Of a stretch of 64,000 bases of DNA, positions 37,390 through 45,518 are shown piece after piece; position 1 is the stretch's first letter, and each line of letters opens with the position of its first letter. The stretch lies in contig CANMIP010000014.1 in NCBI GenBank assembly GCA_947497945.1, positions 62,001 through 126,000 on the forward strand, written 5' to 3'. Under the pieces are notes generated by a model. It was given only the letters and a program-made list of their open reading frames with translations, searched no databases and was not told the origin of the DNA. A program made the position numbers and the translations under genes. The DNA comes from an uncultured Tropicimonas sp. (GTDB lineage: Bacteria > Pseudomonadota > Alphaproteobacteria > Rhodobacterales > Rhodobacteraceae).

Positions 37390-39375
37390 ATGACACAGGT
37401 GGTCTATGGCGTTTGGGATGGGGTCGTTCAGGACGGCCAGGAAGGCAGCGCGCCGCTGCCGGAATTGAAAAACTTCGAACAGTTCGACGATGGCAATGAT
37501 ATCCGGGCCTTTTTCGGGGATCGCGGCTTCTTCGTCTTCGACGAGAAGGTGAGCCTTGTCGACGCGCTGTTTCACTACATGAACAAGGCGGCCGAGCAGA
37601 GCTGCGGCGCCTGCACCCCCTGCCGGATGGGCACGGTTCTGGTGCGCGATGCGCTCGACAAGATGCGCCGCGGGCTCGACGCCGATCTCGATTTCGACGA
37701 GATCGAGATGCTGGGCGAGCAGATGCGCGAGACCTCGCTTTGCGGGCTCGGCCGAACCTGCGCCGTGTCGCTTCTCGACGTGCTGCACAATTTCCGCGAG
37801 AAGATCGAGGCCGAGGTCGCGGATCACCGCCCGATCCGTGCCCAGCACGGCATGGCCTACATGACCGCGCCCTGCATCGAGGCTTGCCCCTCCAAGGTCA
37901 ACGTGCCGCGCTATATCGACTATATCCGCGACGGCAAACCGGAGAGTTCGCTCGGCGTGCTCTTGCAGAAATACCCGATGGCGGCGACCTGCGGCCGTGT
38001 CTGCGTGCGCTATTGCGAAATGGCCTGCCAGCGCAAATTCGTTGACGAGGCGGTCGGCATCAAGACCCTCAAGCGCTTCGTGGCCGATCAGCAGAAAGGC
38101 CCCAACGCGCTGAAATTCACCCGAGACATGATCCAGCGGCCACTCGATGACAGCATGAAGGTTGCGGTGATCGGGGCAGGGCCGGCGGGGATCTCCTGCG
38201 CCTATCACCTGCTGCTGCACGGCTATAAAGTCGACGTCTTCGAGAAGGCGGACCAGGCCGGCGGCATGGCGCAGATCGGCATTCCCTCCTACCGGCTGCC
38301 CAAGGATACGCTGGCGATGGAGACCGACATCATCGTCGATCTCGGTGGTCGCTTCCTCTTCGGGCAGACACTCGGACAGGATTTCTCCATCGATGACCTG
38401 TTCCGGCAGGGCTACAAGGCGGTCTTCCTCGGGCTGGGCTGCCAGCAGGGCACGCCGCTTGGCATCGAGGGCGAGGAGATTGCGCGGGACGGCTATCATA
38501 GCGGCATCGACTTCCTGCTGAAGGTGCATGACCATGTCGACGAGATCGCGCCGCTGAACCTCAAGGGCGAGGTCGTGGTCGTGGGCGGCGGCAATGTGGC
38601 GATGGATTGCGTCCGCTCCGCCATCCGGCTCGGCGCCGACAATGTTCATGTGATCTACCGGCGGACCCGCGAGGACATGCCGGCCGATCACGAGGAGATC
38701 GTCGCGGCGGATGACGAGGACATCTTCTTCCACACGCTTTGCAACCCGACCCGGCTGATCACCGAGAATGGCAAGGTCACCGGGGTCGAGCTGGTCCGCA
38801 TGGAACAAACTGAGCCCGACGAGAGCGGCCGGCGCAATGTGCGCGCCATTCCCGGCTCCGAATTCACCATGCCCTGCGATCACTTCATCGCCGCCATCGG
38901 CCAGAAGGTCGAGGACGGGCATGTGATGGAGGGCGACGGGATCGCGCTCGACAAGTGGCAATGCGTCAAGGCGGGGGACGGTCTGTCGACCTCGCGCCCC
39001 GGCGTCTTCGCGGGCGGAGATTGCGTCACCGGCCCCTCGACGCTGATCTATGCCATGGCCGCCGGTCTCAAGGCCGCGCGCTCGATCGATGACTGGATCC
39101 AGCTCGGCACGCCGCGCTTCTTCAAACGGTCGCGGATGCGGGACCTGATCAACGACAACAAGTTCCTCGGTCGCGACGTGAACGAGCCGCCGGTGCGCAA
39201 CGCCTACCGGGTCCACAACCCGGAGCTCGACCCGGATCTGCGCAAGAAGATGTTCGGGGAGGTGGAACAGACGATCTCGGAGGCCGCGGCCTACAAGGAA
39301 TCGCAGCGCTGCATGCGCTGCTACAGGATTTATTCCGTCGTCACCCGGCAATCCATCCCGGAAGGAGCGGCCTGA
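37390..39375 (+). CDS. NuoF-type iron-sulfur/GltD-like FAD-NAD(P) oxidoreductase, hydrogenase partner
   Basis: 661 residues. Residues 1-150 match the C-terminal iron-sulfur part of NuoF/HydB (C72, C75, C78 in SCGACTPC and C118 in LCGLG) but lack the FMN/NADH domain. Residues 155-215 carry a GltD-type cysteine set (C162, C166, C201, C205, C209, C213). Then come the FAD motif VIGAGPAG (260-267), the NAD(P) motif VVGGGNVAMD (397-406) followed by YRRTRE, and a GVFAGGDC(V)TG closing motif. It probably passes electrons between NAD(P)H and the next gene's hydrogenase. ATG 37390 follows GGGAGGAAGCCGT; the frame to 37312 is rejected. One base separates it from hydA. Confidence 0.88.
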   Translation: MTQVVYGVWDGVVQDGQEGSAPLPELKNFEQFDDGNDIRAFFGDRGFFVFDEKVSLVDALFHYMNKAAEQSCGACTPCRMGTVLVRDALDKMRRGLDADLDFDEIEMLGEQMRETSLCGLGRTCAVSLLDVLHNFREKIEAEVADHRPIRAQHGMAYMTAPCIEACPSKVNVPRYIDYIRDGKPESSLGVLLQKYPMAATCGRVCVRYCEMACQRKFVDEAVGIKTLKRFVADQQKGPNALKFTRDMIQRPLDDSMKVAVIGAGPAGISCAYHLLLHGYKVDVFEKADQAGGMAQIGIPSYRLPKDTLAMETDIIVDLGGRFLFGQTLGQDFSIDDLFRQGYKAVFLGLGCQQGTPLGIEGEEIARDGYHSGIDFLLKVHDHVDEIAPLNLKGEVVVVGGGNVAMDCVRSAIRLGADNVHVIYRRTREDMPADHEEIVAADDEDIFFHTLCNPTRLITENGKVTGVELVRMEQTEPDESGRRNVRAIPGSEFTMPCDHFIAAIGQKVEDGHVMEGDGIALDKWQCVKAGDGLSTSRPGVFAGGDCVTGPSTLIYAMAAGLKAARSIDDWIQLGTPRFFKRSRMRDLINDNKFLGRDVNEPPVRNAYRVHNPELDPDLRKKMFGEVEQTISEAAAYKESQRCMRCYRIYSVVTRQSIPEGAA

Positions 39376-39376
39376 C

Positions 39377-41236
39377 ATGTGCACCGATCTCGACATTCAT
39401 GCCGACCGCGACCTCACCGAGGCCACCATCGCGCTCACCATCAACGGCCAGCCTTGCAAGGGCTTCCCCAACGAGCCGATCCTGCAATGCGCGCGGCGCC
39501 ATGAGATCTATATCCCGACGCTCTGCGAGATGGACGATATCGACCACACGCCAGGCACCTGTCGCGTCTGCGTCGTCGACATCCTCCAGGAGGGCCGCAA
39601 GAAGCACCAGACGGTGACCTCCTGCAACACGCCCGTCCGCGACGGGATGGTGGTCGACACCAAGAGCCGCAAGGTGCGGGACATGCAGCGGCTCCAGGTC
39701 GAACTGCTGATGGCCGACCATTTGCAGGATTGCGCGACCTGCGTGCGCCACGGCGATTGCGAGCTGCAGGACCTGGCGCAATTCGTCGGCCTGACCGAGA
39801 ACCGCTTCTTCGACCGCGAACGGACGCTGGCGCGCGAGGTGGACTGCTCCTCGCCGGCCCTGATCCGCGACATGCAGCGCTGCGTGCGCTGCCAGCGCTG
39901 CGTGGCCGTCTGCCGCTATCACCAGAAGGTGGACGCGCTGGTCATGGAAGGCACCGGCATCGACCGTTTCGTCGCCTTGCGCAACGGCTCCGACCAGCTC
40001 AACTCGATCTGCGTCAATTGCGGCCAATGCGTGCTGGTCTGCCCGACCGGCGCGCTTGGCGAACGCGACGAGGTCGAGCGGGCGCTGGACTATATCTGCG
40101 ATCCGGAAACGGTGACGGTGATGCAATTCGCCCCCGCCGTGCGCGTCGCCTTCGGCGAGGAGTTCGGCATGAAGGCGGGCTCCAATGTCGAGGGGCATAT
40201 CATCTCGGCCGCGCGCAAGATCGGCGTGGACGTGGTGCTCGACACCAATTTCGCCGCCGATGTGGTGATCATGGAGGAGGGGACCGAGCTGCTCGGCCGT
40301 CTCAAGGAAGGCCGCCGGCCGACCTTCACCTCCTGCTGCCCGGCCTGGATCAACTATGCCGAGATCCATTTCCCGGACATCCTGCCGCTGCTGTCTTCCA
40401 CGAAATCGCCGCAACAGGTGCTGTCGCGCATCGCCAAGACCTACCTGCCGGAAAAGATGGGTGTCGATCCGTCGAAGATGCGGGTGATCTCGATCATGCC
40501 CTGCATCGCCAAGAAGGACGAGGCGACCCGGCCACAGCTCCAGATCGAGGACGGCGTGCCGGAGACCGATGTCGTGCTGACCACGCGCGAATTTGCCCGC
40601 ATGTTGCGGCGCGAGGGGATCAACCTTCCGGACCTGGAGCCCTCCAGCTTCGACGACCCCTATATGAGCGAGTATTCCGGCGCGGGCGCGATCTTTGGTA
40701 CAACGGGCGGCGTCATGGAGGCGGCGGTCCGCACGATCTATGCTGTGGTCAATGGCAAGGAGCTGGAAAACGTGGAGCTGGAACAGCTGCGCGGCTTCGA
40801 GGGCGTGCGCTCGGCGACGGTCGATCTTGGCGGTCCGGTCGGCGAGGTCAAGGTCGCCATGGTCCACGGGTTGGGCGACACGCGGGCGCTGGTCGAGGCA
40901 GTGCGCTCCGGTGAAGCGGATTTCGATTTCATCGAGGTCATGGCCTGCCCGGGCGGCTGCGTCGATGGCGGTGGATCGTTGCGCTCCAAGAAGGCCTACC
41001 TGCCGCTGGCATTGGCGCGGCGCGAGACGATCTACAATGTCGACCGCAAGTCCAATGTGCGCCAATCGCACAAGAACGAACAGGTACAAGCGCTGTATCG
41101 CGACTTCCTCGGCGAGCCGAATGGCGGCAAGGCGCATGAGCTGCTCCACACCTCCTATACCGACCGGCGCCGCGAAATGGAGCATACGGTCAAGGAGATA
41201 TGGGACGATCTGAAGATGAGTACCATCGTCTATTGA
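39377..41236 (+). CDS. hydA: [FeFe]-hydrogenase catalytic subunit
   Basis: 619 residues. Cofactor motifs in order: a plant-type [2Fe-2S] site (C50, C62, C65, C83), a His-Cys [4Fe-4S] site (H115, C119, C122, C128), two [4Fe-4S] sites (C169/172/175/179 and C212/215/218/222), then the H-cluster domain: TSCCPAW (C320, C321), MPCIAKK (C376, K379) and EVMACPGGC (C524, C528). The proton path of clostridial CpI also has counterparts (C320, E301, E304, S340). It should reduce protons or oxidise H2 in the cytoplasm. With the GltD-like partner it fits the group A2, glutamate-synthase-linked class. Maturases HydE, HydF and HydG are not in the window. Confidence 0.94.
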   Translation: MCTDLDIHADRDLTEATIALTINGQPCKGFPNEPILQCARRHEIYIPTLCEMDDIDHTPGTCRVCVVDILQEGRKKHQTVTSCNTPVRDGMVVDTKSRKVRDMQRLQVELLMADHLQDCATCVRHGDCELQDLAQFVGLTENRFFDRERTLAREVDCSSPALIRDMQRCVRCQRCVAVCRYHQKVDALVMEGTGIDRFVALRNGSDQLNSICVNCGQCVLVCPTGALGERDEVERALDYICDPETVTVMQFAPAVRVAFGEEFGMKAGSNVEGHIISAARKIGVDVVLDTNFAADVVIMEEGTELLGRLKEGRRPTFTSCCPAWINYAEIHFPDILPLLSSTKSPQQVLSRIAKTYLPEKMGVDPSKMRVISIMPCIAKKDEATRPQLQIEDGVPETDVVLTTREFARMLRREGINLPDLEPSSFDDPYMSEYSGAGAIFGTTGGVMEAAVRTIYAVVNGKELENVELEQLRGFEGVRSATVDLGGPVGEVKVAMVHGLGDTRALVEAVRSGEADFDFIEVMACPGGCVDGGGSLRSKKAYLPLALARRETIYNVDRKSNVRQSHKNEQVQALYRDFLGEPNGGKAHELLHTSYTDRRREMEHTVKEIWDDLKMSTIVY

Positions 41237-41309
41237 CCCTACGGAAAGAGACGACAGAATTGACGGCGGGGCAGGATAGCCTGCTCCGCTCGCGCGACAG
41301 GAGGACGAA

Positions 41310-42305
41310 TTGACGACATCCAAGCTCACCCGGCGCGCCGCGCTCGGTGGCCTGTTGGGCGCGGGCCTTGCCGCGCCCGGGCTGATGCGCGTTTCGGCGG
41401 CACCGGCCGAGCCGCTGACGCTCTGGGGCATCCCGGCCACGCCCTCGGCGGTCTTCGCCCGGGCCGTATCCTCCGACGCGCTGCTGAAAGTCGCGCCGGG
41501 AACGCAGTTCGATATATGGAAGAGTACCGACCAGATGCGCGCCGGCATCGCGACGGGCGATTTCAAGCTCTTTGCAACCTCGACCTATGCTGCGGCGAAT
41601 TTCTACAATCGCGGCGCCGGGACGGTGATGGTCAATATCGTGACCTGGGGGGTGCTCTACATCATGTCGCGAGACGAGAGCATCACCCGGATCGAGGATC
41701 TCGCGGGCCGCAAGGTCTTGCTGTCCAACAAGAACGAAGCGCCGGACCTGCTCTTCCGCCTCGTGCTGACATGGTCCGGCCTCGATCCGGACAAGGATGT
41801 CGAACTGGAATATGTCGGCTCGCCGGGCGAGGCCGTGCCGCTCTATCTTGCGGGGCGCGGCGATGTCGCGGTGATGCATGAGCCCGCGGCGACGGCGGCG
41901 CTGGTGCGGGCCGAGGCGGCAGGGCTGCCGCTCTTCCGGGCGCTGGACGTAACCGAGATCTATGGCGCCCATACCGGCCGGGGGCCGCGCATTCCGCAAG
42001 TCGGCCTGGCGGTCAATCCGGAGTTTCTCGCGGAATATCCGGAGATCGTCTCCGCGGCACATGAAGCCTGCGTCGAAGCAGGCGTCTGGTCGCTCGCGAA
42101 TCCGGAGGCGGCCGGTCTGCTTGCAAGCGCGCAGCTCCCCCTGCCGCCTGAGCTGATCGCGCAATCCCTGCCATTCGTGCATCTCGACGTGACGTCGGCG
42201 CAGGAGGCCCGGACCGATATCGAGACCTATTTCGGCCATCTGATGAGCCTCGACCCGGGGATTGTCGGCGGCAAGCTGCCCGATGCGGGCTTCTATTGGG
42301 GGTGA
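41310..42305 (+). CDS. ABC importer substrate-binding protein (taurine/nitrate/NMT1 type), Tat signal
   Basis: 331 residues from TTG 41310, chosen because AGGAGGACGAA precedes it and the twin-arginine signal (LTRRAALGGLLGAG) follows at once. The mature part has the fold-type features of the SsuA/NMT1 group: LWGIPATPSAVFARA, IATGDFKLFATSTYAAANFY, IEDLAGRKVLLSNKNEAPDLLFR. It is periplasmic and Tat-exported, with no lipobox. The ligand cannot be inferred. It lies 73 bases after hydA in the same direction, so co-transcription is possible. It overlaps the permease gene. Confidence 0.85.
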   Translation: MTTSKLTRRAALGGLLGAGLAAPGLMRVSAAPAEPLTLWGIPATPSAVFARAVSSDALLKVAPGTQFDIWKSTDQMRAGIATGDFKLFATSTYAAANFYNRGAGTVMVNIVTWGVLYIMSRDESITRIEDLAGRKVLLSNKNEAPDLLFRLVLTWSGLDPDKDVELEYVGSPGEAVPLYLAGRGDVAVMHEPAATAALVRAEAAGLPLFRALDVTEIYGAHTGRGPRIPQVGLAVNPEFLAEYPEIVSAAHEACVEAGVWSLANPEAAGLLASAQLPLPPELIAQSLPFVHLDVTSAQEARTDIETYFGHLMSLDPGIVGGKLPDAGFYWG

Positions 42306-43090
42306 CCGGCTTGGCAGGCGGCAAGCCGCGTTTTTCCGGTCTCTTCTTCGGCACATTGGGGGTCGGCGGGCTCCTTCTCCTGTGGGAACTGGGGCACCGT
42401 CTCTACGGCTCGCTTGTCCTGCCCGGGCTGGACGACACCGTCGCCGCGCTGCTGCGCCTGCACCGGCAGGGGCAGATCTGGCCGGCGCTTGCGCAGACCG
42501 CCTGGCATGCCGGTCTCGGATGGGGGATCGGCGCGATTGCCGGAAGCGTTTGCGGGGGGCTGGCCGGTCTGCACAGGCCGGTTCGGCAGGCCCTGCAGCC
42601 GGTATCGGTGATCCTGCTCGGCATTCCGGCCATCGCCTGGATCGTCCTTGCATTGCTCTGGTTCGGGGGAGGCTGGGCGGTGATCTTCACTGTCGCGGTC
42701 GCAACCGGGCCGATCGTCTTTGCCGCTGCGACCCAGGGCGCGCGCAGCTTGGACGGCGAACTTGCGCAGATGGCGCGCGCCTTCGGGACGCCGCCCGGCG
42801 CGATGCTGCGGGATGTCTACGGGCCACATATGGTCGGACATCTCTTCCCGGCCCTCGCGACGGCCCTGGCAATGTCGTGGAAAGTCGCCGTCATGGCAGA
42901 GCTGCTCTCCGGTTCCGGCGGCATTGGGGACGGGTTGGCAGCGGCGCGCGCGCGGGTAGATACGGCGGAAACCATGGCCTGGATAACGGTCGTGGTCTCG
43001 GTCCTTGTTGCCGTGGACCAGGGGCTGCTCCGGCGCCTGCAATGCCGGGCCGAGCTTTGGCGAGACACCGAGGGCACGGGGGCCGGATGA
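42302..43090 (+). CDS. ABC importer permease (SsuC/TauC type)
   Basis: 262 residues from GTG 42302, whose bases overlap the upstream stop (GTGA). About six membrane helices and the BPD-type permease loop (ELAQMARAFGTPPGAMLRDVYGPHMVGHLFPA) that contacts the ATPase are visible, with KVAVMAELLSGSGGIGDGLA as in SsuC/TauC proteins. It forms the membrane channel of the importer encoded with its neighbours. Confidence 0.87.
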   Translation: MTGLAGGKPRFSGLFFGTLGVGGLLLLWELGHRLYGSLVLPGLDDTVAALLRLHRQGQIWPALAQTAWHAGLGWGIGAIAGSVCGGLAGLHRPVRQALQPVSVILLGIPAIAWIVLALLWFGGGWAVIFTVAVATGPIVFAAATQGARSLDGELAQMARAFGTPPGAMLRDVYGPHMVGHLFPALATALAMSWKVAVMAELLSGSGGIGDGLAAARARVDTAETMAWITVVVSVLVAVDQGLLRRLQCRAELWRDTEGTGAG

Positions 43091-43821
43091 GCGGCGACGG
43101 GGCAGACCCTATCCTGACCGCCGATGGTCTCGGCTTCGATCGCGCTGCGCGGCCGATCCTCGACGCTGTCTCACTGCGTCTTGACCGGGGCGAGGTGCTG
43201 GTGGTGATGGGGCCATCGGGCTGCGGCAAGAGCACGTTCCTTGCGCTGGTCGGAGGGCTGTTGCAACCGAGCCGGGGAAGCCTGTGCTGTCGGAGCGCGC
43301 GGACGGCGATGATGTTCCAGGAGCCGCGCCTGTTGCCCTGGCGCACCGCGCTCGACAATGTCGCCTTCGCCCTCAAGGGGGACGACGTTTCGGCCCAATC
43401 GCGGCTAGCACGGGCGCGGGACGCGCTTTCGGCGCTCTCGCTCGGGACGGAGGATTTCGGCAAGTACCCGCGGCAGCTCTCGGGGGGAATGCGTCAACGG
43501 GTGGCCCTGGCCCGCACCCTGGTCGGCCGGCCGGATCTGCTGTTGCTCGACGAACCCTTCGCAGCGCTCGACACCGGCTTGGCCCGGGATATGCGGGCGG
43601 TGCTGCACGACTACCTCCGCCGGGAACTTGCCTCGGCGGTGATCGTGACCCATGACCCCCGGGAAGCACTGGAACTGGGCGGGCGGGTTGTCGTCTTCTC
43701 GAAAGCGCCCGGGCGCATTGCCTTCGAAATGGCACCTGACCCGGCCGCGCTGGGGGACATGTCTGTCGAGAGACTCAATCGGCTCGAAGCTGCGCTGATC
43801 GATGCAGGGGGGCAGGTTTAG
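43087..43821 (+). CDS. ABC importer ATPase (SsuB/TauB type)
   Basis: 244 residues from ATG 43087, overlapping the permease stop by four bases. Walker A GPSGCGKST, Q-loop MMFQEPRLLPW, signature LSGGMRQR, Walker B LLLLDEPF, and the switch histidine in VTHDPREAL are all present. The sequence between Walker A and the Q-loop is shorter than usual (GSLCCRSARTAMM). It energises the importer whose binding protein and permease precede it. Confidence 0.92.
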   Translation: MSGDGADPILTADGLGFDRAARPILDAVSLRLDRGEVLVVMGPSGCGKSTFLALVGGLLQPSRGSLCCRSARTAMMFQEPRLLPWRTALDNVAFALKGDDVSAQSRLARARDALSALSLGTEDFGKYPRQLSGGMRQRVALARTLVGRPDLLLLDEPFAALDTGLARDMRAVLHDYLRRELASAVIVTHDPREALELGGRVVVFSKAPGRIAFEMAPDPAALGDMSVERLNRLEAALIDAGGQV

Positions 43822-44264
43822 CGCCAAGACGTCCTGTCGACGGGCCGTCGCGCCGGCGCAAGCCTTGTTGCGGAGTCCAGAACGCGGAGGTTTCCGCATC
43901 GATCTTCGCCCGGACAGGACGAACCTGTGCAACGCAGCATTCAGGCCGTGCCTCATGTCTGGATGATCTCCGGACGCTTGAGACGGCGACTGTCTGCATT
44001 CGGGCCGCCCGGCGGCAACATGGCCCCCAGCTCGCGATGTGTGTCGAATCAACTCCTTCGACAAGGTTCTGTGGGGCATGCGTCCCGGACTGGCCCTTCC
44101 GCACCGGCGGCGGGAAAGCCGGCACAATGCTCCCATCGGTCGGCGGGCCCATGTCAAAACGGCCTATCGGCGAACAGGCTTCCCCGGCGCGACTCTTGAG
44201 CGCGACGGGCCATGGCGATCCGGAGCGACGGATCAGTATGCGTCGAAAAACATGTTCGAGGGGA
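43822..44264. other. Gene-free stretch after the ABC operon
   Basis: No convincing coding region, repeat or terminator is visible between the ABC ATPase stop and the antisense tRNA-His. The overlapping open frames have no recognisable product. Confidence 0.5.
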
Positions 44265-44341
44265 TGGTACCGCCTCCCTGGCTTGAACAGGGGACCTCTG
44301 GATCCACAATCCAGCGCTCTAACCAACTGAGCTAAGGCGGC
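44265..44341 (-). tRNA. tRNA-His (GTG)
   Basis: 77 bases with encoded CCA. The anticodon stem CTGGA/TCCAG encloses loop TTGTGGA (GTG); the T loop is TTCAAGC. The acceptor is GCCGCCT/AGGCGGT (first pair G-T), discriminator A73, and the base before the 5' G is T, so there is no encoded G-1. Most bacteria have G-1 and C73; A73 without G-1 is a known peculiarity of many alphaproteobacteria with a matching divergent HisRS. Confidence 0.95.
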
Positions 44342-44351
44342 ACAGGGCGGT

Positions 44352-44380
44352 CATTTACCGCGAGCCTGCGCGGGGTGCAA
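44352..44380 (-). promoter_or_regulatory. Promoter of tRNA-His
   Basis: Minus strand: TTGCAC (44380-44375), a 17-base spacer and TAAATG (44357-44352), 10 bases before the mature tRNA 5' end. Confidence 0.6.
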
Positions 44381-44517
44381 GCCCCTAGCTGCGGGCCTGT
44401 GACGGATTGTTCCGGAAAAAAGGCGTCTGTCGTGCCTCTCTCGCGGGACATTCGGGCGCCACTTGCTCATTTCGGCTCGGCAGGCTAGGCAATCGGGACC
44501 TTCAAGGAGCCTTTTGG

Positions 44518-44733
44518 ATGAGCATCGACACGGAAAGCGACATCTCCGCAAATCTGCAGATTGGCCCGACCACGCTGGGCATGGTGCGAATCTATGTCGA
44601 GGCAGACGGGCTGGAATTGCCGCTCGACTTCGACCCCGAGGAGGCGGAAGAGATCGCGGAAGAGCTTCGCGCTGCAGCCGAACAAGCGCGCCAGGCCGGG
44701 AAAACCGGCAAGGGCGGCCGCAAGAAATCCTGA
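44518..44733 (+). CDS. Small acidic protein (DUF6324-like)
   Basis: 71 residues, strongly acidic with a basic tail: MSIDTESDISANLQIGP, a beta-like segment (MVRIYVEADGLELPLDF), an acidic helix (PEEAEEIAEELRAAAEQARQ) and KGGRKKS. It resembles a small family conserved in Rhodobacterales that I recall as DUF6324; function unknown. ATG 44518 follows AAGGAG at good spacing. Soluble, no signal. The following 177 bases hold no gene. Confidence 0.7.
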   Translation: MSIDTESDISANLQIGPTTLGMVRIYVEADGLELPLDFDPEEAEEIAEELRAAAEQARQAGKTGKGGRKKS

Positions 44734-44910
44734 AACGGCGGAGTCCGGTCGGGCGGGGCGGGGGCGATGGCCTGTCCTTCAGCCGTCCTCGCAGGCAGGG
44801 CGGAGCGCCTTGTCGCGAAGGGGCCGCGCGGCTGTGCCCGGTCAAATGGTCGGACAAACGCGGATCGGGTCTTGCGGTCGCGGTGATTTCCGGAGCCTGG
44901 CTCAGGCCTG

Positions 44911-45405
44911 TCAGCCTTGCCCGGACAGGCGATCATCGTCCGTGTCCACCAGGGCGCGGATTCCGGGATCTCGAAACGTCTGCAGTCGCCGCGCGGCATG
45001 ACGCGCGAATTTCTGGGTCAATACCTTGCGGCGCGCGCCTGCGAGCTTCGACTCGGGCCCCATGCGCAGGATCTCCGCATCATAGCCATCGGCGATGACA
45101 AGACCGGTCTCGTCGGGCAGAAGCTCGGTCGGAAAGGTCCCGTCCACGGCCCAGAAGAAGCGGTCGCACCATTCCAGATAGCCTTGCCATTTGTGGTCCG
45201 AGGCAAAATCCGCGCGGCCGGACTTGCATTCGATGACCCAGATCTCGCCTTTCGGCCCGAGCGCCATCACATCGACCCGCAACCCCGGTGTCGGCACCAG
45301 TTCCTCAACGGTGACAAATCCGAGGCTGGCAAGATAGCGGCAGGTGCCGCGGGCAAGCAATTGTCCGGGCATCAGGCTGTCGAGTGGGGCGGTGGCGTCG
45401 GTCAT
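44911..45405 (-). CDS. mmcB: MmcB-family DNA repair protein
   Basis: 164 residues from ATG 45405 (MTDATAPLD); the frame extends to 45534 but would run through the divergent operators. The core LRVDVMALGPKGEIWVIECKSG shows the D...ExK pattern of PD-(D/E)XK nucleases, followed by KWQGYLEWCDRFFWAV. MmcB proteins belong to the mitomycin C-damage response of alphaproteobacteria, and a nuclease role is inferred. Divergent from arsR, sharing its operator region. Confidence 0.85.
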   Translation of the reverse strand: MTDATAPLDSLMPGQLLARGTCRYLASLGFVTVEELVPTPGLRVDVMALGPKGEIWVIECKSGRADFASDHKWQGYLEWCDRFFWAVDGTFPTELLPDETGLVIADGYDAEILRMGPESKLAGARRKVLTQKFARHAARRLQTFRDPGIRALVDTDDDRLSGQG

Positions 45406-45461
45406 GGGAAGAGTGTGAACAATCCGTGAACATTTGGCAACGAAAAGCTGCGGCTTGACAT

Positions 45462-45477
45462 GATACCATTTGGTATC
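45462..45477. promoter_or_regulatory. Operator-like palindrome 1 upstream of arsR
   Basis: GATACCA-TT-TGGTATC, a perfect inverted repeat overlapping the region just after a TTGACA (45455-45460). A near copy follows at 45488-45503. It is the likely binding site of the adjacent ArsR-type repressor. Confidence 0.6.
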
Positions 45478-45487
45478 GCACGGTCGT

Positions 45488-45503
45488 GATACCAAATGGT
45501 TTC
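45488..45503. promoter_or_regulatory. Operator-like palindrome 2 upstream of arsR
   Basis: GATACCA-AA-TGGTTTC, one mismatch from a perfect repeat, 26 bases centre to centre from the first palindrome and just before the arsR ribosome site (GGGAGGACC). Confidence 0.55.
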
Positions 45504-45518
45504 GCAATAGGGAGGACC

